This document shows, piece by piece, positions 20,533 to 31,796 of a stretch of DNA of 38,176 bases. This DNA comes from Penium margaritaceum (lineage: Eukaryota > Streptophyta > Zygnematophyceae > Desmidiales > Peniaceae), in NCBI GenBank assembly GCA_023375785.1, contig SZWC01009451.1, forward strand, positions 69,313-107,488. The letters are read 5' to 3'. The position numbers were made by a program, and so were the translations under genes. The notes beneath the pieces are model-generated. The model saw nothing but the letters and a program-made list of their open reading frames with translations. It was not told the origin of the DNA and searched no databases. Positions within the stretch are counted from its first letter, which is position 1; each line of letters starts with the position of its first letter.

Positions 20533-22024
20533 CCTAGGGTGCAACTAAGGTGCGACTAGGGTACAACGATGGCGCAGCTAGGGAGACTAGGATGGAACAA
20601 GGGTATGAATAGGGCACAACTAGGATGCAAGAAGGGCACAAGTAGGGTAAAACTAGGGCGGAACTAGGGTACAACTAGGTCACAACAAGGGTGCAACAAA
20701 GGTATAACTACGACGTAACCAGGGTGCAACTAGGTTCCGATGAAAATGTAATTAGGGTGCAAGAAGGGCGCAATCATGGAGCAACTTGGACGTAGATAAA
20801 ACGTAGCTCTGGAGCGACTGGCAAAAAAGTAGGGTGCAACTAGGGTGAAACTAGGGTGCAACTAGGGTGGGTGCAACTAGGGTGCGACTAGGGAACAACT
20901 AGGGTAGAATTCAGCTACAACAATGGAACAACCAGGGCACAACCAGGGAGCAACTCAAGCGCAACTAGGGTGCAACTAGGGTGCAACTAGGGCATTACTT
21001 GGACGCAAATAGGGTTCAACTTGGGCACAACTAGGGTGCAACTAGGGGGCAACTAGGGCGGTGCAACTAGGATGCAACAAGAGCCTAACTATGGCAAACT
21101 AGGGTACAACTAGGACGCAACTAGGGTGCAAGAGGGGCGCAAATGGGGTGCATCAAAGGCACAAATAGGGCACAACAAGGGCACAACTCGGGCACAAGAA
21201 GAGCACAACTAGGACGTAACTGGGGCCAACCTAGGGTGCAACTAGGATGAAACTAGGGTGCAACTAGAATGCAAGAAGGAAAAAACTAGAGAGAAACTAG
21301 GGCAAAACTAGGTTGAAATGAGGACTTACGTAGGGTGCAAGAAGGGTACAACTAGGGTGAAACCATGGCATAACTAGGGCACAACTAAGGTACAACGAGA
21401 GTGCAACTAGGACGCAAGAAGGACACAACTAGGGTACAAATAGGGCGCAACTAGGGTGCATCCAGGACACAACTATGGCACAAGAAGGGTGCAACCATGG
21501 CACAACTAAGGTACAACTAGGGCACAACTAGGGCGTAACCATGGTGCAAGAAGGACAAAACCAGGGTGCAACACGGGCAAAAATTGGGCGCAACTTGTAT
21601 GTAACGAGGGTACAACTAAGGCGTACGCTGGCGGACTAGGAGGTAACTAGGGTGCAAGAATGGCGCAACTAGGACGTAACTAGGGTGCATCTAGGGCGAC
21701 ATAGGGTGCAGCAAAGGCACAAAAAGGATGCAACAAGGACACAACTAGGGCGTACCTAGAGTGCAACTAGGGAGCAACTAGGAAGCAAGAAAGGTACAAC
21801 TCTGGTACATCTAGGGCACAACTTGGGAACAACTCAGATGTAAGAAGGCGGCAATCTTTGTGCAACAAGGGTGCAACTAAGGTGCAGAAAAGGCACAAGT
21901 AGGACACAAAAAAGGGCATAACTGGGTTGCAACTAGGGTACAACTAGGTCAAAAGAAGGGCGTAACTAGGACACAACTAGGGTGCAACTAGGAAAGAAGA
22001 AGGTCGCAACTATGGCGTAACTTG
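20533..22024 (+). repeat. 11-bp minisatellite, consensus GCAACTAGGGT
   Basis: About 1.49 kb of degenerate tandem units, roughly 135 copies. The best runs (20965-20990, 20836-20890) show exact 11-base spacing of GCAACTAGGGT. Elsewhere the units vary as GTACAACTAGGG, GCACAACTAGGG or GCAAGAAGGG, with 11-13 base spacing. No coding is seen. Confidence 0.9.
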
Positions 22025-22026
22025 AT

Positions 22027-22121
22027 TGAACATGTCATAGGCATTGATAGACAAAAGTGAAACCTTTTGTCTATCATCACTCAATGAGTGAACATGTCAT
22101 AGGCATTGATAGAAAAAAGTG
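22027..22121. repeat. 62-bp spaced direct repeats with a perfect hairpin
   Basis: TGAACATGTCATAGGCATTG and its continuation occurs at 22027-22059 and again at 22089-22121 with one or two changes. Between them TGATAGACAAAAG (22045-22057) pairs perfectly with CTTTTGTCTATCA (22064-22076) across a 6-base loop. Confidence 0.8.
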
Positions 22122-24627
22122 TGTGAACCAATGTCGGTGACATGAGTTCACCCACAATTCTATGAAAATTCTTTTTCAAAAGCAAACGAGCGACACTCAT
22201 TTTCTACTAATGGGGTTCCAAAGTACTATGACAATCACATAGTTTGCAACAAACCAAATATGACGTAGTTGGGACTACGTCAAGGTCTAGGTTTTGTGTT
22301 CAAAGCTTATGACCGTAGAGACGATCTATAAACCAATAGCTTTAAGCAAACATCATGTTAGCACCTACATCTTGGTGGTCCGACCGATCACATACCGAGT
22401 CGTAATCAACATTGAAACAAAACAACGACCAATGTAATGTAACCAGATTTTGATGTGAAAGGACTCTTCAAGATGGCCCTTAAGAAATGATACCTCTTAT
22501 CAGTTGCTTCTAATGTTTTAAGAAATGCCTGAAATTTGATGGAATCATAACACCGTACACTAGTTGTGTACGTCACGCTCTTCAAACATCATGCGGATGA
22601 ATTCTAATCATGCCAGAGATATGGTATAGCACCACCTATACAATATTGATGTGAAAAAGAAAACTCCAACATCCAATTTTCTTTAACAAAACCAATCTCT
22701 GAGAGAGATCATAATGACTATGGTACAATCAAACCATGCTTCACTTATGCGAAAGGTCATGGTGAAGCAACTTAAGTCCCTTAGTTTTGGAGATGGTTTA
22801 ATTGTTGTACATTGCGGAATGCAAGACAATGTGTTTTCCGATGTCGCTGTGCTGGTATCCAAGATTGTGGTGGTTTGTCAAATGTCTTTGATCAGGTTGA
22901 TACCATCTACAAGTGCTCTGAAGAAGGCATATGAAAAAAAACTCTATTGAATAAAAGTACCAAATGTGCATAATAGAAGACATTGAAGCAACACGTATAG
23001 TTCCAACTTAGCAAACACAATCCATTGACGGGTTCCTAAATGGAACCCTTGGGCGTGATGAAGTAATCGCGAAAAAAGATTTGGAACTGGCTGTTCTAGG
23101 AACACCGGATATGATTTGGAAGTGTTCAATCACAATCACATGGAATAGACACCCAAAAAAGTGTTCTTTCAACATGTATTGTAATCATTGTGATCATGGT
23201 ACACCCGTTTGGTGAACACGATCGATGAACACTTTGTTTGTGGATAGAATCCATGATCTTTGAGATCATTCATCTCAACTAATCTAGTTGAAAGTAGTGT
23301 GCTTTTGAGAGGGTTGTGAGTAGCAGCCTACGATACCCATTTCGGACAAAAATGAGGGAATGATGGTTGAGACCAAGATCATCTAGGTCGGAGCATTGCC
23401 GTGTCCAGTGATGGAATTTGGTAGTAATTGAGCATGCCATACAACCGATGCCGTCTCCTTCAAAGATGAGTACAATTTTAGAAAGGAAAACCAAGTGTGC
23501 TCATTAACCATGTCTGAGGACCTTGGTGCCCCCCAAACCTAAGATGAATCTAGCATGTAAGTTGCATGGGCTTAGTGGAGCTTGGTTGAGTTCAGCCAAC
23601 CAACCCACATGTACTGAAAGAGGTGTAGTGGACCTACGCCAGGTCATGAACACGTAGTTACAACCCAAGAGGACTTGTGTCTAGGTACTAGATTGCACGT
23701 ACTTACAATGTTGCTAAGAGGTACCACCTTGGCAACATTCCCTCAGAGGAGATCAGGTACAAACAACATGGGAAGTATTGTGTGGACCAGGACAGTTATT
23801 GCGGGGATGCCTGATTAATTGGTCGCAATTACACTCCTTGCAAAGGGGGAGGAGGTTTCACCACAACAGTCTGTTGAACACGTACCCCACAAGATGTGGG
23901 AAAACTCATCCCATGTATCCTCCTCCAAACTGGCAATACATTGTTGACAATGTATGTCCCAAAAGACATCGACTATGCTAGTGCTACATATGTGTGATGA
24001 GTCTTGGGTGAAGGCCCATGAACATTTATGAAGAACATACAAAGATTGTATGTGTCTCATCTTGGTAAGAGAAAAAGGATCACGCGATCAATACTGTGTG
24101 TTGTACGCAAACAATAATAATCATAAAAACCATGCATGTGTGTGGTTGATTGTGCATGAACGTGACGCAACCATTTTGTGGATGACAATGGTTCACACAT
24201 GGGATCTTGTTTGCACTTCTTGTTGCATGGTTTGCATCATGAAGTACGTGATGATCAAAACCTTTGTTAGCAAAGACAAACCGGGAAGGTTTGAAGCAAA
24301 GGGAGAGGAATATAGTGTACGGACCATTTCATGGCTAAAAATGGCCGTAAAAAAACTATCAGGTACTTCGGGTACTCGAGGCTCATGTTTTAAGGAGCCA
24401 ACGCCCGGAAAAACATAATGTGCTGGATTTTGGTTTGCCTTTAGCCTAGAAAACATCTATGGCCGGATTATAGATGGAAGGAGTGCTGCGATGGAAAATC
24501 CATCGCGTCACTCCTCCACTCTTAGCTTGACGCTAGGGTCCTGTTTCATCCTGGCAATACCACGTGGAACAATTAGAGTTAAGATGCATCTTCACAGAAA
24601 TGCCCCATGAGGAATTCGTGCATTTGT
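22122..24627. other. Unrecognised AT-rich DNA, no supported gene
   Basis: It contains an inverted repeat TGACGTAGT-TGGG-ACTACGTCA (22261-22282). Short frames exist (22714-22950, 78 codons; 24050-24418, 122 codons) but none has a motif I can name. The composition differs from the copia elements on both sides. It may be a decayed DNA transposon or host intergenic DNA. Confidence 0.3.
24479..24515. repeat. Long hairpin near the A2 boundary
   Basis: AGGAGTG (24479-24485) pairs with CACTCCT (24509-24515), and GCGATGGA (24488-24495) pairs with TCCATCGC (24499-24506). There is one 2-base mismatch and a 3-base loop. That is fifteen pairs in a 37-base stem-loop. Confidence 0.75.
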
Positions 24628-25260
24628 GACGTGGTTTGTCTCAGCAAAGATGGCCGAGCCGCCCAAGACCGGATGTCTCTTCTGCGCTCAGGGTAAGATG
24701 CATCGCTGCACCTACCCTGACTCCCGTTCTCGCGCACTTCACCCTCTTGAGTTAATCCACTCGGACCTTCGTGGTCCTCTTCCTATCAAGTCTCTGTCCG
24801 ATCGGGGTTTGATACGTTCTGACCCTGACTGATAACTTCACCTGGATGCAGTGGGTCTACAGCCTCTGCCAGAAGAGTGACACCGCTCTTGCGGTTTGCC
24901 TCTGGCTAGTGGTGGCTGAGCATCAATCCCGCCACACACTGCACACCTTCCGCTCGGATCACCGCGGCGAGTTTCTTAGCGAGATGGACAGCTTCTTCAC
25001 CGAGCATAGGATTTTTCACCAGGTCTCTGCTCCTGCTACTCCTCAGGAGAACTGTGTTTTTGAGCGCTGAAACCGCACCATGGAGGATGCACCTTGCACT
25101 ATGCAGTCTGAGTGTGGTCTCCCGAAGTCCTTCGCTTTTGAAGGCTTCACCTACATGACTTGGGTCTAGAACTGCCCCCCGCTCGGTCCCCTTCCGGACC
25201 ACGTCACACCGCATTAGCTCTAGTTTGGCCACCGTGCTGACCTGCACCATGCTCTCGTGT

Positions 25261-25547
25261 GGGGATCCTTGGCCTCTGTGTGGTACACCGACGACAGCCA
25301 TGGGTCCAAGGTCTCACCGCGGGGTCACTTGTATGCCTTCGTATGCATCTCCCCGTAGTCGAAGGCCTGGCGCTTTTGGGACCCTGCTCGTCGTCGCATT
25401 GTTGAGTCACGCAACACGCTATTCTTTGAGTCCCTCACCTACCGTGATCTAGCGTCGATTACTTTGTTGTCCGTCACGCACGTTTTCATGTGTGAGGTTT
25501 CTCGACAGATGGGGGAGTCTGCACCTGCGAGCACCTCTCGCGAAGTT
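25261..25547 (+). repeat. 287-bp tandem duplication, copy 1
   Basis: It starts GGGGATCCTTGGCCTCTGTG and ends CTCTCGCGAAGTT. Copy 2 has the same length and differs at only a few bases. Confidence 0.95.
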
Positions 25548-25548
25548 N
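25548..25548. other. Single N at the junction of the 287-bp duplication
   Basis: One undetermined base exactly between the two copies. This suggests a joined contig overlap rather than a sequenced tandem. Confidence 0.9.
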
Positions 25549-25835
25549 GGGGATCCTTGGCCTCTGTGTGGTACACCGACGACAGCCACGGGTCCAAGGT
25601 CTCACCGCGGGGTCACTTGTATGCCTTCGTATGCATCTCCCCGTAGTCGAAGGCCTGGCGCTTTTGGGACCCTGCTCGTCGTCGCATTGTTGAGTCATGC
25701 AACACGCTGTTCTTTGAGTCCCTCACCTACCGTGATCTAGAGTCGATTACTTTGCTGTCCGTCACGCACGTTTCTATGTGTGAGGTTTCTTGACGGATGG
25801 GGGAGTCTGCACCTGCGAGCACCTCTCGCGAAGTT
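25549..25835 (+). repeat. 287-bp tandem duplication, copy 2
   Basis: The same start and end as copy 1, separated from it by one N at 25548. Differences include CCATGG versus CCACGG and CACGCTATT versus CACGCTGTT. Confidence 0.95.
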
Positions 25836-26464
25836 GATGTGTCTATTTGAGCTCCCTCCACTTCGCGGTCTCTGGCCCTTGATGACCCAGCGATCATCGC
25901 TGTCCGCCCAGCAACCTCTCCAGCACCATCGGCTTCTACCCCTATTCCCTCGCACCCCACAAGTACCCATGATATCATACCTGTGCGTAATCCTATGACT
26001 ATACATATGTCCACCGGTACTCCAGCCTCTGTGCGTGGCCCTGCCTCACATGCTTCTACTGACACACCGATTCCTGTGTCTCCCACGCACGCATCTCCTC
26101 ACACGGCATCACCAGCTCCCCTATCTCACCCTTCTGTAGCTACAATTGTACCTGTTCCTAAGCATGAGGTATGCCTCTCAAGCTCACATTACTCCCGTGA
26201 GCCTTGTGGTAGTCTTTGACCATTAGACTCCGGAGCTCAGCAAGTGTCTGGTCCCGCACCCAGGCGCTCCACTCGCAGCATCACAAGTGGTGATCCTGGC
26301 ACAAAGGCCATAGGCCTGAGTGTCTGCACTGAGCACACTCAGGTACATCCTGCATGCCCCGTAGGGCACGACCTCATCACTCGCGAGTTTCATATCCCTT
26401 GTGATGCAACAGCCGAGCTTGTGGTTGTCAGACCCAGCATTGAGGTGGGCACTCTTGCAATGTA

Positions 26465-27464
26465 GAGCTCTCCCTGTATGGTGCCTGACCATGGCACACT
26501 AAGGGAAGATATCTCATCGCAGGATGCGGACGCTTGGCATGCTGCCTACGAGGATAAGCCTTGCGTCATCTGAGAGCATGGAGTTTATGAGCTAGTCGAC
26601 TTTCCACTTGGGAGGAAGGCCATTCAGGTCAAGTGGGTCTTTTTTAAGAAAGTGAAACCGGATGGCTCACTGGAATACCACAAGGCTTGCTTGGTCGTCA
26701 AGGGTTACTCTAAGATTGAGGGCATTGATTACGGTGACACCTTTGTCCCTGTTGGCCGCATGACCTGAGCTCGAGCTCTGTTTGGTGTTGTGGCTCAGCA
26801 TGACTAGGAACAGCACCAGATGGATGTGAACAACGCGTTCCTCCATGGCTCTCTGGATGAGGAGATTTACGTGGCTCAGCCACCTCGCTTTGAGGATGGT
26901 GACAAGGTCTGGTGCTTGCGCAAGTCCTTGTACGGCCTCAAGCAATCTCCTTGGTGTTGGAACCAGGAGATCATTGGCACCCTGACTCATTCGGGATACG
27001 TATAGAGCAAGACAGATCCCTATCTCTTCGTCCGACGGATGCCTGAGCGGTTCACCGCCATCCTATTCTATGTCGACGCCCTTCTAATCACGTCTCCTTC
27101 ACTAGAGGCCGTGAAGGAGGCCAAGGCTATCCTACAGACTCATTACAGGATGAAGGATCTTGGTCTTGCATCGGTGTTTCTTCGTATGGGGATCGTACGA
27201 GATCGTAGGCATCGGACACTATTGCTGCATCAAGCCCGATACACACATGTTGTGGGGGAGCGCTTTAGCGACCTCCTTGACGAAGTGCCAATGGCTTCCA
27301 CACCTCTCACGCCCAACGGGCAAGATGCCCTAAACGTGGAAAATCCCACACAGCAGGGGGAGATAATGGATGTGACCTTTTACCTCCGTCTCATCGGATC
27401 TTTCATATACGTGGCCACTACCACACGTCTTGATATCGCCTTTGCCTTCAACCTCCTTGCCTAG
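26465..27464 (+). pseudogene. A2 reverse transcriptase remnant with YVDA
   Basis: Copia RT blocks are present: MDVNNAFLHGSLDEEIYV (from 26820), WCLRKSLYGLKQSPWCW, then LFYVDALLITSP. The YVDD box at 27069-27080 reads YVDA, so the second catalytic aspartate is Ala. Several stops (for example 27003 and 27462) interrupt the frame. It is inactive. Confidence 0.9.
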
Positions 27465-28040
27465 TTTTCACGATCTCCATGCGCTAGAGCCCTGTACGCG
27501 GTTGTGCAAGTGGTGCGGTACGTGGTCTGGACACCGTACCTCGGACACTGCTTTCGCCGGCAGTGTTCAGTGGTCCTTGACGGCTACACTGACAGCGACT
27601 GGGCCTAGAGTCCAGATGGACGCAGTCGCACCGGATACGTGTTCCCGCTTGGTGGTATCGCTATTTCCTGGCGTAGCTACAAGCAGGCTTCATTGCACAT
27701 AGCTCATCGAAGGCAGAGTATGTTCCTCTAAGTGCAGGGACTACAAAGGAAGTATGGCTGCAGTGCTTGTTCCTTCAGCTGGGTCAGTCAGTACCTGCCA
27801 TTATGCTTCGTTGCGACGACCAAAGTGCTCTTGCCAATGGGGAGAACTCTGGTTTCTTTCATACTCACACAAAGCACATTGGGTCAAGCATCACTTTATA
27901 CGTGATCTGGTGGAGCGACACGTGATCTCCGTCATTTAGAATGACACTGACATGCAACATGTTGACTTCTTGACAAAGGCACTAGCACGTGGAAACTTCC
28001 TGGGCTTCGCCCCTTGCCTGAGAGTGGTTTAGTGTGAGGT
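27465..28040 (+). pseudogene. A2 RNase H remnant
   Basis: In shifted frames it contains the equivalent of DGYTDSDWA followed by a TAG, SPDGRSRTGYVFPLGG, and a tail related to VKHHFIRDLVERHVIS. The natural stop of A1/A3 (TGA after ESG) has become TTA here. It is decayed. Confidence 0.8.
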
Positions 28041-28125
28041 GTGTCTGAGTTTGTGTCAAATTTGTCATTGCACTCGTTGAACTTGTCATAGTGCTGCACG
28101 TGTATGGACATGCGTACCATCGGGT

Positions 28126-28135
28126 CATGAGGGAG
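28126..28135 (+). other. A2 polypurine tract
   Basis: CATGAGGGAG precedes the LTR start TATTGTGATTTG. A1 and A3 read CATGGGGGAG here, so this copy has a G-to-A change. Confidence 0.65.
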
Positions 28136-28778
28136 TATTGTGATTTGTGACGTTCCTGTCAACCTGTACAGTTTACTGTGACAACTCGGCCGTGTCCATA
28201 CTCGTGCAGATCCTTGCTGCGGACCCTGGTGGCAACGGTACGTCATATGGTGGCGGACTACAAGCCTGGAGCTGACCGACGACCATTCCAGAGCTCTGGA
28301 CGCTACCCGGGACCTCTTGCAGTGTTTCTATAGCACGTAGAGGTTTATCGATCGACTGGCCGTGGGCCCAGTTTACATGTTTTTGCAATGTGTATCCAGC
28401 GTTTGATGTCGGATGCATGCATGTGACCAGTCAAAGCGTCCAGATTGTGATTATGCACGTCTAGGTTTAGACGACGTAGCGTTCTGATATGTCTGTGCGG
28501 TGTTACAGCCAAAATAGTGGTTTTGGACCGGTTTTTAGGATACATCTTGCACTGCCGCGTGCGACAACCGCCGTGCGCCGCTGCAAGTACTTATGCCATG
28601 GACCTTTTATTTTTCATTTCTCTGCAAATACTATTGAATTGTTTTGACACTTTGCCTTGTGTCTCCTAGCGAGACCCTTGCCGATGTATGCACGACTTGT
28701 GGTTATTGTCATCGTCTGACCAGGCACAGACGCCTAGTCAGCGGCTGTGTCGCAAGGAAGCTTTCACACATCTTCTCA
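28136..28778 (+). repeat. Middle A-family LTR shared by A2 and A3 (643 bp)
   Basis: It starts TATTGTGATTTGTGACGTTC (TG end mutated to TA) and ends CATCTTCTCA. It serves as the 3' LTR of A2 (purine tract before it) and as the 5' LTR of A3 (primer site after it). It has GTACTTATGCC as a decayed TATA region and GATGCATGCATGTGACC. Confidence 0.92.
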
Positions 28779-28790
28779 TGCTATTAGAGC
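28779..28790 (+). other. A3 primer-binding site, mutated
   Basis: TGCTATTAGAGC differs from TGGTATCAGAGC at two positions, directly after the LTR end CTTCTCA. Confidence 0.8.
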
Positions 28791-29687
28791 AATAAGACAG
28801 TACTCACCAAGCCGCGTAGCAGAGACATAACAAAGCAGCATCAGTGAGAGTCACCGTTGCTGCAGATCCACAAGGACCTATCGACGACGACAGCGGATCG
28901 CCGTCGACGTCGCTCATCATCACCACGTGAGATTGCATCAGCAGCAGTTACTAGCGGCAATAGGAGAAAACTGCAATAGATTGGAGTCACCAACAGCTGT
29001 TGACATTAGCACTAAGCTGTAGCAGCAGCAACAGCAGGGTGGCAGCAACACGCAGTGGCAGCAGCAGCGCGCGTTGGTGGTAGCACAACAGCAGCACGAA
29101 GCGACAATAGCACAGCTTCAGCACAGTAGCAGCAGAAGTAGTGGCGGCAGCACCACACCAGCAGTGTAGTAGTAGTAGCAGCAACAACGGGGGCAGTATC
29201 TGCACAACAGCAGTAGCGGTAACAGCATGCGGCAGCGGTAGCATCATGCAACAGCCACAATGCGCAACAACAGTAGTAGTGTACAACCGTTGCCACGGTC
29301 GCGCACGTAGCCAGGCGACTGTCCCGCACGCAGCCGTGTGGCTACTGCTACATCTGACGCTGAAGCAACAGCAGCAACAACTGAGCGTAAGTTGTGCAAC
29401 GGCTTTTGCTCAGCTTCCGCATGGCTGCTACGGAGGAGCCGTGTGCTCGCGCAACAACTGCAAAGGTTGACCAAAAAAAGGAGGGAAGGCGAGCTGACGT
29501 CAGCATTTTTTCTTGCTGACGTCATCATGTCATGCTGACGTCAGCAACTTTGTGCTGACGTGAGCACTTGCCTTAGTGAAATTTTTGGTCGGAGGGTAAA
29601 ACGTTTCTAGCATTTTAACTCCTTGAGAATCGGTCACGTTTCTGCAATTGGACCACGTTGACGTCTCGGCCCATAAACAGTAACACC
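28791..29687 (+). other. A3 leader: CAG-rich block and TGACGTCA cluster
   Basis: CAG/GCA/AGC triplets dominate about 28830-29380. TGACGTCA occurs three times (29495-29502, 29517-29524, 29536-29543), with a near copy at 29556-29563. This matches the A1 leader arrangement just upstream of gag. No coding is seen. Confidence 0.75.
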
Positions 29688-31345
29688 ATGGCTCCGTCCG
29701 GCGAGAAGGGAAAAGGGTACTAGATCCCTCTTCTTCCTCCTCAAGGGTCATGAGCCCACGTTCGCAGGCTATTGAGGACCTACGGATCCAGCAGGATGAG
29801 ATGCATTGCCTGCAACAGGAGCAGACTGACGCCATCCGTACACTCACCGAGCTTCTTCGAGGACATTCCACAACCCCACAAAAAACTTCTGAGGGAGCGG
29901 CCGGGTCGCACCCTCTACACAGCAGTCAGCTCTAGCACTGGAGACAGTTGTCGGAGCCGACCCGCCACCTCTTGATCCTTGGGACGAGGACCCAAACATG
30001 CCAGGCATGGAGGACGACTCCCCCGAGCGTGAGTTTCGTGTGCTTCAGGAGCGTCTCCGCCAACTTCAGACAAGCTCTCGGCCCCTAGACACATCCTGCT
30101 TTCCCGAGTTTCGATCGTCGCCTGACCTCCACCCCAACGACTTCCTGGTTCTTGGCGTCTTTCCCATCCCTCATCCTTCCCAGCCTGTGGTTGCTCTCCC
30201 TACGGAGCGGCAACCCATGGACTTCGAGACGCCGACCCCTCGGTATGTTAGTGAGGACGGGTTTGACTGCTGGGAGATCCTCTTTGAAGTCTGGGCCACT
30301 TCAGAGGGCGTGTGGCCGTACTACCACAGTCTGTATCAGACTACAGACCGAGCTTAGGTGTTGACAACGGCTAGGGCGATGCGCAAACTTCTCTACGCCA
30401 TGCCGTGCGAGACCGTCGTGGACTTCCGCTCGTTCCTTGGCGAGGCGGGCACAGGCACCGGCACTGATCCATGCGGGGGTTGGGACCTAGCATTGTCCGT
30501 GCTTGCTACAGAGACGCACGCCACCAACGGCGCACACATCTGTACCTTTCACTCCCTTTGTCAGGGGCCTGCCGAGCCTGCATCAAACTACTAGCGAAGC
30601 GCCATTCGCACTTACACCCGCCTTGGGACCTCAAGAGGTACACAACTGTGGGCACTCTGTACGATCATGCTCAGGGGTTCACCTTGAACACACAGACATC
30701 TTCACGAGATACAATGATGCCGTGCTTTAGCCTATTTTGGCTTCACTGCAGCTTCTTCCTTGGGCACACCAGCTCTTCCTCCAGGTGACTTCCGGCCATG
30801 AGGCAGCCGTGGCTCATCAGGAGACCTCCATTTTTGCCATAGCCATTGCATCACCACCAATACCCCTAACGCATACTCCTTCTCCATCCTCGGTGACATC
30901 CTCCTCTTCCCCTTCCACCCCGACTACACCGAATCAAACATAGGGTGTCGCAGTAGCAACACAGGGGAAGAAGGGGTGACGTAGGCGTGGCTCGTGCCTG
31001 TAGCAGTCACAACAGCAGCCGTCATCAGGTAGTAGCAGTGGACGCTCCGTTCACTGCTACAACTATGGAGGTGCCCATCGCTATACCGATGCATGGAGTT
31101 GCTCGACAAGGCGCAGATTACTCGCGTGTTGCGTACCTAGTATGGTCTACGTCAAGCAGCACATCCTCCGGACGCGAGAGGACCACGACCGCAGCAATTC
31201 CCGCCTCACCACCGGCGACCAGCGGCGACCCAGATCCACGTGACCGCATCATTGCCAAGCTCCGACACCTTCTAGCGCTTCGCTTTAAGAGAGGTGCGAG
31301 TGTGTTTTCACAATCGGGTGGTTCACACGCTGTTTGTTAGTCTGT
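29688..31345 (+). pseudogene. A3 gag
   Basis: Starts with ATG at 29688 (MAPSGEKGKG), then a frameshift, then a coiled-coil-like stretch (QAIEDLRIQQDEMHCLQQEQ) as in A1. The MPGMEDDSPEREFR block follows at 29998, then DCWEILFEVWATSEGVWPYY, a stop at 30355, YAMPCETVVDF, and HTDIFTRYNDAVL. A knuckle-like HCYNYGGAHRYTDA lies at about 31049-31090, in which the second and last Cys are gone. Frameshifts and stops break it. Confidence 0.75.
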
Positions 31346-31349
31346 TCTT

Positions 31350-31796
31350 GTGGATCCAAATGACTCGTGTGAGGGGACACAGTCGGCATGCGATGACGAT
31401 GGGCCTGACTGTATGGATTGGATTCATCGGTCTCACCTTTGTGCCCTTCGTCGTTCCTCTCCACCTGCTGCCGAGCGTCCGTTTGAGGCCAAGTATTCCA
31501 TTGCCCATTGTACAGTGACGTCCTCTAGTCGTGATTCCAGTGGCACTTGGATCATCGACTCCGGTGCCACTCATCACATGACCTGTTGTTGTAGTGATTT
31601 CGTTGTTCTCGGCCCTGTTGTGTTTGTTCATTTCGTTCGCACATGCTCTGGTCTGTCCTTGCTAGTCCAGGGTGTTGGGATCGTATGTTTCCATGGTCTG
31701 TCAGGACACCTGTATCTTTCAAGGTGCTGTTTATGCTTGACCTTGAGCTTAGTTTGCTTTCTGTACGTGCTTGCACACTTATGGGACTTTCTGTAG
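31350..31796 (+). pseudogene. A3 aspartic protease region
   Basis: GTWIIDSGATHHMTCCCSDF contains the active-site DSGA at 31557-31568. The downstream half loses similarity through a frameshift. It is homologous to the A1 protease at 12320-12838. Confidence 0.87.

Larger units (their letters stand above)
24640..25860 (+). pseudogene. A2 integrase remnant
   Basis: Starts at PPKTGCLFCAQGKMHRC (the CC of the zinc finger). It continues with LIHSDLRGPLP (first catalytic Asp), MQWVYSLCQKSD, FRSDHRGEF (second Asp), and CVFER followed by a TGA where A3 has Trp. The TMED and VWYTDDS blocks follow, and the last part occurs twice because of the 287-bp duplication. The catalytic acids remain but the frame is broken. 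Confidence 0.85.
24628..28135 (+). mobile_element. A2: 5'-truncated copia copy, same family as A1
   Basis: Homology to A1 and A3 begins in the integrase zinc finger at about 24628 and continues through the core integrase, linker, RT and RNase H to a purine tract at 28126-28135. The 5' LTR, leader, gag and protease are missing. It carries many stops, an internal 287-bp duplication around a single N (25261-25835), and a dead RT box. It shares the LTR at 28136-28778 with A3. Confidence 0.9.

Noticed and set aside
24622..24632. ATTTGTGACGT, matching the first bases of the A LTR, at the A2 left edge
   Set aside because: Only 11 bases match and the following sequence is integrase, so it is too short to claim an LTR remnant.
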